Shown here: positions 36,372 to 43,743 of the stretch, piece by piece
Position numbering within the stretch: position 1 is the first letter of the stretch
How the letters are laid out: each line of letters starts with the position of its first letter
Assembly: GCA_002478145.1 (NCBI GenBank)
Contig: DLMI01000024.1
Coordinates: 1 to 43,743 of the forward strand
From: Acidobacteria bacterium UBA7540
GTDB lineage: Bacteria; Acidobacteriota; Terriglobia; UBA7540
Direction: 5' to 3'
DNA: 43,743 nt
Notes under the pieces: model-generated
Told to the model about the DNA's origin: nothing
Database searches by the model: none
The model's input: only the letters and a program-made list of their open reading frames with translations
Translations under genes and position numbers: made by a program

Positions 36372-36419
36372 AAACTCTGCGGTTCTTCGTTTAGGAACCA
36401 CCGAAGAGCCGCAGAGTTT
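36372..36419. repeat. 18-bp inverted repeat with 12-nt loop
   Basis: Arms 36372-36389 and 36402-36419 match at 17 of 18 positions (AAACTCTGCGGTTCTTCG). A partial third copy of the arm (CCGCAGAGCTGAAAG) lies near 36485-36500, suggesting a small repeat element with decayed ends. Confidence 0.65.
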
Positions 36420-36556
36420 CTGGGATGCGGAACTCTCCGCTCCCCCTCACCCCTGAAAAGCAGTGACGAGTCCCGCCCCCAAAAACCGCAGAGCTGAAAG
36501 GCAGCGGTACTCGCTTTCATTCCGAAAGGCAATGACTCAGGGGGACGTACCCCTAG

Positions 36557-36970
36557 TTAAGTGCCTTTCCCCATCTTGGACGCGACCCAGCCGAAGAGAC
36601 GCTCGACTTGCTTTGCCAGGCTAGCGGCTTCCGCCTGTGAGAACATGCGCTCCTCGTACTCCACCTGATTCTTCTTTGCCAGGATGATCCCTAGGCGATT
36701 GGCCTGACGTCGAGCTTCCCCATCAGCGAAAAGCTCCGCCAGGAGCAGGACAGCATCGCTGTGATCCTTGCCCGAACTGCGTTTCCCGTGAAAACGAACA
36801 CAGAGGCTGTCTGCGGCAGAGATGGCGCAATGAATTCCATTCAGAGCTGCTGCATTGGGCCGTCGGTCCGCCAGGGCCTGGTTCATCGAGTCACGGTATT
36901 CTCGAGCTTTATTGAAATAGTTCTCTGCCAGGGTGGAGTGAACCGCGCAAGTTTTTGACTTAGCCGTCAT
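36557..36970 (-). CDS. HEPN-domain protein (toxin-like partner of MNT)
   Basis: A 137-residue, mostly helical protein. HEPN features are an N-terminal helix with YFNKAREYRDSMNQALADRR, and the Rx4-6H catalytic motif as RSSGKDH (Arg64, His70). HEPN proteins of such pairs can act as RNases that the MNT partner silences. Its ATG overlaps the TGA stop of the upstream nucleotidyltransferase gene by 4 bp (ATGA), so the two are co-translated. The partner is named from position. Other HEPN/MNT pairs show toxin-antitoxin behaviour, but this one could also be a general nucleotide-modifying pair. Confidence 0.82.
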   Translation of the reverse strand: MTAKSKTCAVHSTLAENYFNKAREYRDSMNQALADRRPNAAALNGIHCAISAADSLCVRFHGKRSSGKDHSDAVLLLAELFADGEARRQANRLGIILAKKNQVEYEERMFSQAEAASLAKQVERLFGWVASKMGKGT

Positions 36971-37584
36971 TTCACAAGTTCTCCGATGGGGTCACCCCGA
37001 AGTACCCAACCCTCGCTGGCGATTCTGCGGATCAGTGGATCTCCCCTTCGATAACGGGCGGCAAAACTGGGGGCAGAGACTACGTACGGCGAAAAACGGT
37101 TCCCCGTACGGAGGTAGAATTCGGCCTGCACTTCCCCGAGTCTCCGCACCAGGCGGCTGCGACTGGATGGGCCTCGCGCTACGAAGCACAGATCCACGTC
37201 GCTCGAAATCTGCTCCTCACCCCGCGCCACGCTGCCGTAACAGATCACGCTCCGTATGTCGCGGGGCCAGTTGAGAGGAAGTTCGTCAAGGGCACAGTTG
37301 AGATTGCCGACTTCTTTCTCGAACAGGTCACGCAGCAACCTTTCACAAAGGATGTGCCGGGTATTCAACCGATAAAGCAGTGAGCGCCCTTTGGCCATCG
37401 AGTGGAGCACCCCGATTCGCTCCAAGCCGGAAAGAGCGCGGCCAACGTTGCTGCTGGCGACCCCAATGTTGCGTGCGATCTCCCGGCCCGTAAAAATCAT
37501 CTCGGGATTGCGGGTTAGAACACGGAGAATCTTGACACGGGTGGCAGTGCGGAGGACATCATCGAGCGGTTGCCGGAAACGCAT
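36967..37584 (-). CDS. Winged-helix/MNT nucleotidyltransferase fusion (antitoxin-like)
   Basis: A 205-residue fusion. Residues 1-95 are a winged helix of the ArsR/MarR type (ATRVKILRVLTRNPEMIFTG, then REIARNIGVASSNVGRALSG). Residues about 105-200 are a minimal nucleotidyltransferase with the GS-x10-DxD pattern at Gly117-Ser118 and Asp129/Asp131 (YGSVARGEEQISSDVDL). It is encoded first, overlapping the HEPN gene by 4 bp. MNT enzymes of this type can AMPylate and thereby neutralise the HEPN partner. The fused DNA-binding domain suggests that this protein also represses its own promoter, where a perfect 12-bp palindrome sits between the -35 region and the -10. Confidence 0.87.
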   Translation of the reverse strand: MRFRQPLDDVLRTATRVKILRVLTRNPEMIFTGREIARNIGVASSNVGRALSGLERIGVLHSMAKGRSLLYRLNTRHILCERLLRDLFEKEVGNLNCALDELPLNWPRDIRSVICYGSVARGEEQISSDVDLCFVARGPSSRSRLVRRLGEVQAEFYLRTGNRFSPYVVSAPSFAARYRRGDPLIRRIASEGWVLRGDPIGELVK

Positions 37585-37590
37585 GTCTCA

Positions 37591-37619
37591 ATTATAGAGC
37601 ATATGCTCCAAAATCGAAA
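37591..37619 (-). promoter_or_regulatory. Promoter and palindromic operator of the wHTH-MNT/HEPN operon, predicted leaderless
   Basis: A leftward TATAAT (37596-37591) ends 6 nt before the ATG at 37584, so transcription should begin at or next to the start codon. The perfect palindrome GAGCATATGCTC (37597-37608) directly adjoins the -10. A TTTCGA 17 bp upstream is a weak -35, which suggests dependence on or blocking by a bound factor. Confidence 0.75.
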
Positions 37620-37762
37620 CATATGATGCGTTTTCAGAGCATGGCAACGCTTAGCCCGCATTCCTCACCACGGGTCTGGAAGGGCGGCCCCCTAGGAGCG
37701 TCCGAACGTGGTGAGAAATCCGGGCTGGCGAAGGCGTGGTGTGCGGTTGCAAGCGCCTTGCC

Positions 37763-40525
37763 TCATTCGTATCTCAGCGCCACCATCGGGTCCACGCGAG
37801 CGGCGCGGCGGGCGGGAATGTAGCATGCCACAAGCGCCACGGCCAGCATCAACGCTGAAACGCTGGCGAAGGTGAGCGGGTCATAGGAAGGCACACCGAC
37901 AAGCAAGCTCACCAAGGTCCGACTGACCATGAGCGCGGCAAGCACACCGAGGCCAACTCCCGCGCCGACCAGTACCACTGCTTGTCGCATAACCAGCCCT
38001 AGCACGCTGCGCGGCCGCGCGCCCAGCGCCATGCGGATGCCGATCTCGTGCATGCGTTGGCTGGCAGCATAGGAGACCACGCCGTAAACTCCCACCACTG
38101 CCAACAGCAGGCCGAGAGCACCGAGGGACCCGGCAAAGGCGGCGCCCACCTTGAACAGAAAATACCCATTGGCGCCGGCCACGGCCTGCTCCATTGTCAT
38201 CACGTCGTAGACGGGCAGATTCGGGTCCAGTTCGCGCACCAGGGCCTCGGCCGGAACGATCAGCGACTGTGGCGGAACCAACGTGTGCAATTGAAGGACG
38301 TGGGTCGATTTATAGTTCTGCGTCTGGGGCACATAGAAGAAATTTCCTGGTGCGTCCAGAAGGCCCGTTACCTTCGCGTTTCGCACCATGCCGACGACGG
38401 TCACAAATGGACCCGAAGCGCCTTTATCCTTGGTCGCATACGGACCCAAAGCGCCTTGGTAGCTGAAGCGCCGCCCGATTGCGTCCTGACCGGGCCAAAG
38501 CCGCTCGGCCATGGTTTGGTTCACGATGGCAACAGGTGGAGAGGTGCTCGTGTCGGCTTCGGTAAATGCGCGCCCTTTGAGGATCCTCATTCGCAGGGTG
38601 GAGAAATAATCGGGGGTCACACAGTTATAACCCGCGCCCGGGACGCGCTTGCCCGGCGGAAGCGCTTGGCCCTCCGCATACACGCTGCTGCCATCTCCGT
38701 AGTAGCCCAATGGAATCGAGAATGCCAGGCTGGCCGACTCGATCCCGGGGAGCGCTTTCGCCCGGCTCAGCAATTCGCGAAAGAACGCCTCCGCGCGCGG
38801 CTGATCGTAGCCCTGGAGTTTCGGCTCGAGGCTCAGATTCAGGACATTATGCGGATCGTAGCCCAGGTCGATGGATTCCGCGTTGGTAAGACTGCGCGTG
38901 AAAAGCCCTGCCGCAACGAGCACGACCAACGAGCCGGCCACCTGCGCCACCACCAATCCGTGGCGCAACCAGTGCCGCCTGGCGCCGCCAATCAATCCGC
39001 GACCGCCTTCACGCAGAGTGTCGTTGAGATTGGCGCGGGAGATGCGCAGCGCCGGAGCCAGTCCGGCCACAATTCCTGCCGCTAACGCGACGCCCGTCAC
39101 GTAACTGAACACGCGCCAGTCAAACGTGAAGGCGAGCCGCAGGTGGAAATCGCCAAGCGGGCGCAACCTCTCCAATACGCGGATCACCCAGTTCCCCATC
39201 AGCGCGCCACCCACGGCGCCGGCAATCGCAAGAAGAATGCTTTCGGTCAACATTTGCCGGATGAGACGCGCGCGGCTGGCGCCCATGGCGGCCCGAACCG
39301 CCATCTCTTTTTCTCGCACCACCGCTCGCGCCAGAAGCAGGTTGGCGACGTTGAAGCAGGCCACCAGCAGAACGAGGCCGACCATCACCAGAAAGACGGT
39401 GGCTACCAGCGGCATGGAATTTGCCACCGCCGGTTCGGGGCGCGCGAGACGCTCAGGAATCACGCGCGCGATCTCGCCCTGATCGACTTGAGGATACTCC
39501 CTTGCCAGGCGCTTCGCTATGACGTTCAGAGCAGCCTCGGCTTGCTTTGTGGTTACGCCGGGCTTCAAGGTGGCCAGGACGCGCAACTCGAAGTCGCGCC
39601 GATCCGTGAAGAAGCTGGAATTCCCGGACGCCATTCCGTACATCCCGATTGGGGCATAGGCGTCCAGTTCGACTATGTTGTAAGGGCCGCGAAACTCCTC
39701 CGGCGCCACGCCAATGACCGTTGCCATTTGTCCGTCCAAAGTGACGTTGCTCCCAATCACGCCCGGGTCTCCGCCGAAACGCCTCACCCAATAGCTGTGA
39801 CCGAGCACGACGACCGGGCCTGTTTTCGGTTCGTCGCCTTCGCCAGGAGCGATGAGCCGCCCGAGCGCGGGATGAAGCCCCAGCATCGTGAAAAAATTGC
39901 TCGGCACATAGGCCATGATGATGCGGTCGGCATGCCCTCGATAACCGAGTCCTGCGATGTTGAGGTCGTAAAATGTCATGTCCGTGAAAACGTCGGACTG
40001 CTTACGGTAATCCACGTAATCCAGATAGGAGAGCTGGTTAGGGTCAGCGTCTGCCCGGTATTGCACGGCCACTACCGTCAACCGGTCGGCGTCCTTCACG
40101 GGCAACGGGCGAAAAATGAAGACATTGCCCAAGCTGAAAATCGCGGTGTTCGCTCCGATGCCAAGGGCAAGCGTAATGACAGCAACGGTACTGAAGCCGG
40201 GATTCTTCCACAGCATTCGCAACCCGTAGCGAATGTCCTGCCAGAGGCTCGCCAGGAAGTTGTTCCTCCCTTCTCCGCCCGGCACAATGGGCTCCTGCGC
40301 TACCTCTTGCTCCACCCGCCGCAGTCCCCGTGCCAGTAGGTTCTCGTCGCTCAGCTCCTCAAGCGCCACGCGACGCGCTTCATCTTCTGTTGTCCCACTG
40401 GCGACCAACTCCTGGTAACGATCCTCCAGATGTTGTGCCACTTCCTCGGCGATCTCCGCCTCACGCGCGGGCGCCAGCTTCAAGGATGCAAGCCGCCTGC
40501 TAACCTCTTCCTTCCACTCAGGCAT
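37763..40525 (-). CDS. ADOP-type ABC/FtsX permease (MacB-like), copy 2, padR-linked
   Basis: A 920-residue inner-membrane protein. Unlike copy 1 it has a cytoplasmic N-terminal helical region (about 1-85, [19 protein letters not shown], then [18 protein letters not shown]) seen in padR-linked ADOPs. Next come the hallmark [19 protein letters not shown], a MacB periplasmic domain, two FtsX blocks and the end segment [19 protein letters not shown] 40525 has a GGAGG site 7 nt upstream and overlaps the end of padR by 8 bp. The frame extending to 40576 is inside padR. The operon arrangement implies control by that PadR protein. Exported or sensed ligand is unknown. Confidence 0.93.
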   Translation of the reverse strand: MPEWKEEVSRRLASLKLAPAREAEIAEEVAQHLEDRYQELVASGTTEDEARRVALEELSDENLLARGLRRVEQEVAQEPIVPGGEGRNNFLASLWQDIRYGLRMLWKNPGFSTVAVITLALGIGANTAIFSLGNVFIFRPLPVKDADRLTVVAVQYRADADPNQLSYLDYVDYRKQSDVFTDMTFYDLNIAGLGYRGHADRIIMAYVPSNFFTMLGLHPALGRLIAPGEGDEPKTGPVVVLGHSYWVRRFGGDPGVIGSNVTLDGQMATVIGVAPEEFRGPYNIVELDAYAPIGMYGMASGNSSFFTDRRDFELRVLATLKPGVTTKQAEAALNVIAKRLAREYPQVDQGEIARVIPERLARPEPAVANSMPLVATVFLVMVGLVLLVACFNVANLLLARAVVREKEMAVRAAMGASRARLIRQMLTESILLAIAGAVGGALMGNWVIRVLERLRPLGDFHLRLAFTFDWRVFSYVTGVALAAGIVAGLAPALRISRANLNDTLREGGRGLIGGARRHWLRHGLVVAQVAGSLVVLVAAGLFTRSLTNAESIDLGYDPHNVLNLSLEPKLQGYDQPRAEAFFRELLSRAKALPGIESASLAFSIPLGYYGDGSSVYAEGQALPPGKRVPGAGYNCVTPDYFSTLRMRILKGRAFTEADTSTSPPVAIVNQTMAERLWPGQDAIGRRFSYQGALGPYATKDKGASGPFVTVVGMVRNAKVTGLLDAPGNFFYVPQTQNYKSTHVLQLHTLVPPQSLIVPAEALVRELDPNLPVYDVMTMEQAVAGANGYFLFKVGAAFAGSLGALGLLLAVVGVYGVVSYAASQRMHEIGIRMALGARPRSVLGLVMRQAVVLVGAGVGLGVLAALMVSRTLVSLLVGVPSYDPLTFASVSALMLAVALVACYIPARRAARVDPMVALRYE

Positions 40526-40871
40526 GTTCAACCTCCGTGATGCGCTTGATAGCCTCGACAAACACTCGCCAGCCACGACGCTGCGCAGCCAAAACTTTTC
40601 GCCCCTGCGCCGTCAGGCGGTAATAGCGACGCCGCCGCTGCCCGCTCTTCTCCACCCATCGGCCTTGAACCCAACCGCGCTTTTCCAAGCGATAGAGCAG
40701 CGGATAGAGCGAGGCCGCGTGGTAGCGGAGCGTCCCTCGGGAACGCTGCTCGATCAGTTTGCTGACGTCGTAGCCGTGGCGCGGCCGAACCTCCAGCAGT
40801 GAGAGGATCAGTAGCTCAGCACTGCCCTTCTTCCACTCAAGATCAGATGGTTTCGCATCCATATATGGCAT
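40518..40871 (-). CDS. PadR-family transcriptional repressor
   Basis: A 117-residue winged-helix regulator with the PadR pattern [36 protein letters not shown] and a basic wing with [18 protein letters not shown]. It is co-transcribed with ADOP copy 2, overlapping it by 8 bp, a common pairing in Acidobacteriota. Three in-frame ATGs (40877, 40871 and 40862) lie inside the operator. ATG 40871 coincides with the predicted transcript start and is chosen, giving a leaderless mRNA. All three keep the whole domain. PadR proteins are typically released from DNA by a small ligand, but the ligand here is unknown. Confidence 0.9.
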   Translation of the reverse strand: MPYMDAKPSDLEWKKGSAELLILSLLEVRPRHGYDVSKLIEQRSRGTLRYHAASLYPLLYRLEKRGWVQGRWVEKSGQRRRRYYRLTAQGRKVLAAQRRGWRVFVEAIKRITEVEHA

Positions 40872-40907
40872 ACCCATATATTAACTGTCAACGGTCGGCG
40901 GTGTCAA
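40861..40907 (-). promoter_or_regulatory. padR promoter with embedded PadR-type operator
   Basis: Leftward TTGACA (40907-40902) and TAATAT (40883-40878) have an 18-bp spacer. The expected start is at about 40871, an in-frame ATG. A perfect dyad, ATATATGG, 5 nt, CCATATAT (40881-40861), overlaps the -10 end, the transcript start and the start codon. AT-rich dyads like this fit PadR binding, so autorepression is likely. Confidence 0.7.
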
Positions 40908-41044
40908 GCGAATTTTCCTAGCCGCTAAGACCAGAGGTGAGAGAAGGAAGCATAAAAGCTGCCGCATCGCATGGAAGGGTCGCGATGTGTTCTACCGCGG
41001 AAATGGGCCAACATGCGGTAGTGTGCGGTTGAAAGGGCCTTGCC

Positions 41045-41233
41045 TCATTCGCATCTCAGCGCCACCATGGGGTCCACGCCCATCGCCCGCCGCGCCGGGA
41101 TGCAGCAAGCGACGAGCGCAACGAGGGTCAAGACGATCGAAACGCCGACAAATGTCAACGGATCGGTTGGGCTGACGCCGAAGAGCAAACTTGAGAGCAA
41201 GCGCGTCAGTGCGAGTGCAGCCACCACGCCGCC
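41045..41233 (-). pseudogene. C-terminal remnant of a third ADOP permease
   Basis: About 62 residues matching only the last ADOP segment: [20 protein letters not shown], then [20 protein letters not shown]. The upstream frame sequence to 41314 belongs to the neighbouring gene's DNA. The last part and about 30 bp of 3' flank are very similar at DNA level to the end of copy 2 (37763 region), so the two share a recent common origin. The break lies beside the stop codon of the FGE-like gene, as if that gene's arrival removed the rest. Confidence 0.82.
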
Positions 41234-41246
41234 GCTCATACACCAC

Positions 41247-43661
41247 TCACTTCTCAGATAGGCTTGCTCGGCTGTTTCGCTCCCACTGCTTAACGATCTC
41301 TGATGTAAGGTCATGTATATCAGACGGCAACCGCGCCGCTAAGTGCAGCACGTTAAGGCCGTCACCGCTGAATAGAATTGCAACACCGTCAATCGGATTG
41401 TCGTTTTTTGGCAGTCCCATCATCGTACCCAGTCCCTCTGAGTTTGGTGGTGTCTGGTATTCGACGACCTCGTCACTCCGAATCGTTAACTTATCCTTCG
41501 GGTAAGGACCAAACGGAAAATCGCTTGCCGGCTCAAGCCCCTCTTTAATTACACTCTCTACAAATGCCTTTTGTGCCGGAAAAAGCCGCGCGATAAAGCG
41601 GGCAACGGTAAATCTCCCTGATGTACCTCCAGTCATGAGAGATACTTGAATGGCCGGCCCGGTAAACCCGCCCCCGGTTCTAGACAACAAATCATCTCTT
41701 TTGATGGGTTGGGGTGTTACGAACAGGCCAGAGCCGCTCGAGCCATATCTTCCAAAGCAGTACCAACCACGTGGAGCGAGAACACCTGGCCCGAATCCAG
41801 CTTTGTAATAAGCGAGCCTTTGAGCTGTGCTCGCATCCATCTGCACTACCTTTTCGTCGCCCTTTGGCGCTGCCACAGGCCCGACTTGACCGTCCGCATT
41901 GCATCCTACGAAGGGAACGTGAACGACAGGAGCTTCTTGGCCCGAACTTTGAGGTTTCATCTGGGCAAGGTTCGCCAGGGGGGACTCGGTCCTGGCCCCT
42001 TGCCCGGCGGGGGCGGTAGCGAACACCTCCCCGCCACAACGAAAGCCGCCCTCGATGCTCCTGGCGCCAGGAACGTACCAGTCCCCGTCGCGGCGCGACA
42101 CGCGGACGACCATGGCGGGGCTGCCCCAGCACTCGCCACGGTCGATATGCCCCGCCCCGGTCACCGGCCCCGCAGGGTCTTGGGAGGGGCTATTCTGATA
42201 ATAGTTCTCGTCGTACCAATCGTTCACCCACTCGTCCACGTTCCCCAGCATGTCGTACAGCCCGAAACCGTTGGCACGCTTCTGGCCGACTTCGTGCATG
42301 CCGTTGCCGTTTTCGTTCAAGCGCCACCAGAATTCACTTGGGTCTATCCTATCGCTGTCCAAACGCTGCCGCCCGCTGTTGTCCGCGTACCAGGCAATGT
42401 CGTCCAATTCTCCGTAGCGGGCTTGCGTGCTCCCGGCCCGCGCCCCGTACTCCCACTCCGCTTCCGTGGGCAGCCGCCCTCCCGCCCACGTGCAGTAGTC
42501 GTATGCGTCGTTCCAGGTCACCATCACGATAGGCATGGCCTCGTCGCCCCACCCCGGGTTGAGCGGCTTCCCGCCGGGACTCATCGGCTCAGGCGGCAAT
42601 TGCCTTCCTGTCGCCCCTGCGAAGCGCTTGTACGCCCCCACGGTAACCTCCGTCTGCCCCAGCCAGAAGCCCTTCGTGATGGTCACTTGGTGCGGCGGCT
42701 TCTCGTCATCGCCGCATTTGGTGTCCCCCGGCGAGCAGCCCATCATGAACGTACCAGGGGGAATCCAAACATACTTGAGGCCATCCTTCGGGTTCTCGCG
42801 CACTTGCCCGGGGGCCGGGCCTTGGGTCCGAGTCGGCCTTGGCGCAGTGGCTCCTGGCAGCTCCGCGAGCGGAAATTCCGGGCGGATCAGGTCCCGTATC
42901 TCCGAGTACGGGATCTCCACCAATGTCGGGCCCATGTAACCGGGCGCGATTTCATTTTCATTGAAGAGGAAGAGCAGCGCCTTCTCGCCGAAGCCGTAGT
43001 TATCGTTCAACTCGAAACGGCCGCCGGGGAAGGTGAAACCCTCGTCCTCCAGCTTCGCGTTCGCGGCCAGCTTTCGTTTCTGGCGGAAATGGGTCTCTGC
43101 GATCGCGGTCAATCGCGCCATCGCGCCGTCTTTCAGGATGGAGACCAGCTTGATCGGCTCGCCGGTTGCCGGATCGAAGTTGAGATACTCCGCGCTGGAT
43201 ATGGGATGCGCCCCGCCGCTGCTGATCTCGCTGCATCCCAGGCTGAGGACGGGGGCCGCGGTGCGCAGCACCGTCACCCAACGGGAGAGAGCCGACGGCT
43301 GCCAGGAGGGATGGTCCTTATAGATGCTCGCAGAGAAGTCGATCTCGGCCTGTGCGGCCAATTCAGGCGTGGATTTACACTCGGACAATGTAGGTCTGGA
43401 TTTGCACGTGTCCCTGGCCGCCTCGCTGTCAGTCCCGGGGCCAAAAAGCACGCATGCCATAATCTCGGCGTTGATGCGCTTGCGCGCCGCTGCCGGCCCG
43501 CCAACCACCTCCACATAGGTGAACTCTACGTGGTCACAGCCGTCTTTCTCATTGCCGCAGCCGGGGAGCTTCCGATCGACATGCCGGTTTTCTACACGCA
43601 GCGGCTCGGCCGCCATCCCCAGGCTTGTCATAAGGGCTACTATCCAGATGAATCGCATCAT
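41247..43661 (-). CDS. Exported three-module protein with central formylglycine-generating-enzyme-like domain
   Basis: An 804-residue protein with a signal peptide (1-18). Residues about 20-265 resemble RsiV/DUF3298-type periplasmic domains ([51 protein letters not shown]). Residues about 295-565 are an FGE/sulfatase-modifying-factor fold ([65 protein letters not shown], and a final GGFRC). The usual RGGSW is replaced by RGECW. Residues about 590-800 form a separate uncharacterised domain ([34 protein letters not shown]). Whether the central domain is a true oxidase or a binding module is open. The start is ATG 43661, with a second ATG directly after it and only a weak AGGG site. Confidence 0.85.
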   Translation of the reverse strand: MMRFIWIVALMTSLGMAAEPLRVENRHVDRKLPGCGNEKDGCDHVEFTYVEVVGGPAAARKRINAEIMACVLFGPGTDSEAARDTCKSRPTLSECKSTPELAAQAEIDFSASIYKDHPSWQPSALSRWVTVLRTAAPVLSLGCSEISSGGAHPISSAEYLNFDPATGEPIKLVSILKDGAMARLTAIAETHFRQKRKLAANAKLEDEGFTFPGGRFELNDNYGFGEKALLFLFNENEIAPGYMGPTLVEIPYSEIRDLIRPEFPLAELPGATAPRPTRTQGPAPGQVRENPKDGLKYVWIPPGTFMMGCSPGDTKCGDDEKPPHQVTITKGFWLGQTEVTVGAYKRFAGATGRQLPPEPMSPGGKPLNPGWGDEAMPIVMVTWNDAYDYCTWAGGRLPTEAEWEYGARAGSTQARYGELDDIAWYADNSGRQRLDSDRIDPSEFWWRLNENGNGMHEVGQKRANGFGLYDMLGNVDEWVNDWYDENYYQNSPSQDPAGPVTGAGHIDRGECWGSPAMVVRVSRRDGDWYVPGARSIEGGFRCGGEVFATAPAGQGARTESPLANLAQMKPQSSGQEAPVVHVPFVGCNADGQVGPVAAPKGDEKVVQMDASTAQRLAYYKAGFGPGVLAPRGWYCFGRYGSSGSGLFVTPQPIKRDDLLSRTGGGFTGPAIQVSLMTGGTSGRFTVARFIARLFPAQKAFVESVIKEGLEPASDFPFGPYPKDKLTIRSDEVVEYQTPPNSEGLGTMMGLPKNDNPIDGVAILFSGDGLNVLHLAARLPSDIHDLTSEIVKQWERNSRASLSEK

Positions 43662-43743
43662 GGGTTACCCTAGGCTTTCGTTTAATTTGAGTGTCAGGCC
43701 CGGAGGCGCGCCCCACTACTATCCGGTCGCGGTAGGGATACCA

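Larger units (their letters stand above)
35921..36556. other. Repeat-rich intergenic region
   Basis: No gene was recognised in this 636-bp gap. It contains the palindromes at 36048-36073 and 36372-36419, and a further CCCGCTACAGCGGG hairpin just after the first. Open frames here are shadows of these repeats. Confidence 0.6.

Noticed and set aside
38048..40339. Two long plus-strand frames (345 and 398 residues) opposite ADOP copy 2
   Set aside because: They are antisense to a clear ADOP permease and show no domain pattern.
40864..40891. The nearer TTGACA (40891-40886) as padR -35 box
   Set aside because: A 17-18 bp spacer would place the transcript start downstream of all three candidate ATGs. 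The TTGACA at 40907 fits better.
41646..43673. 675-residue plus-strand frame opposite the FGE-like gene
   Set aside because: Its composition is Arg/Pro/Ala-rich shadow sequence, while the minus frame has a signal peptide and FGE motifs.

Overview
The window comes from a chromosome of an Acidobacteriota bacterium. The evidence is lineage-typical families: large ADOP-type (acidobacterial duplicated orphan permease) FtsX/MacB-like proteins with a PadR regulator, a VWFA-related acidobacterial-domain protein, an Oar-like TonB-dependent receptor with an N-terminal carboxypeptidase-regulatory domain, and a reg_prop-propeller hybrid histidine kinase. No rRNA, tRNA, CRISPR array or intact insertion sequence was seen.

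Layout. 1-8.4 kb: a cyclic beta-1,2-glucan synthase (NdvB type), cut by the window start. 8.6-9.5 kb: a HigBA toxin-antitoxin operon with a readable promoter and operator, then a small inverted-repeat element. 9.8-13.9 kb (minus): a hybrid sensor kinase. 14.3-18.6 kb (plus): an exported thioredoxin, a SIMPL-domain gene interrupted by an in-frame TGA, an intact SIMPL paralogue, and a secreted VWA protein bracketed by two near-identical terminators. 18.8-19.8 kb: the broken 3' end of a TonB receptor and a small exported protein. 19.9-25.0 kb: an FMN riboswitch on the minus strand whose next gene is a full-length TonB-dependent receptor, with an EamA/DMT permease diverging from the same region under a consensus promoter. 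This looks like a candidate outer- plus inner-membrane flavin uptake pair and is the most interesting part of the window. 25.0-29.0 kb: accessory DNA with an orphan RHH-type antitoxin, a frameshifted tyrosine-recombinase remnant, a leucine-rich-repeat/TPR protein, a VapBC pair and a 3' gene fragment. 29.0-33.3 kb: a sugar-acid locus (UxaA/GarD-family dehydratase, FucP-type permease, divergent IclR regulator). 33.5-41.2 kb (minus): an ADOP permease, a HEPN/MNT pair, a padR-ADOP operon and a third, truncated ADOP copy. 41.2-43.7 kb (minus): a secreted three-module protein with a formylglycine-generating-enzyme-like centre.

Regulation and repeats. Three regulator genes (iclR, the MNT-wHTH gene and padR) have a -10 box so close to the start codon that their mRNAs are predicted to be leaderless. 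Two of them carry a perfect dyad at that spot. The intergenic DNA is rich in repeats: a REPIN-like pair of hairpins inside the receptor leader, 18-bp and 28-bp perfect inverted repeats, and several arrays of different sequence that share a strict 7-nt period and mostly abut stop codons. The start codons given are often shorter than the longest open frame. They were chosen from ribosome-binding sites, signal peptides and family boundaries.
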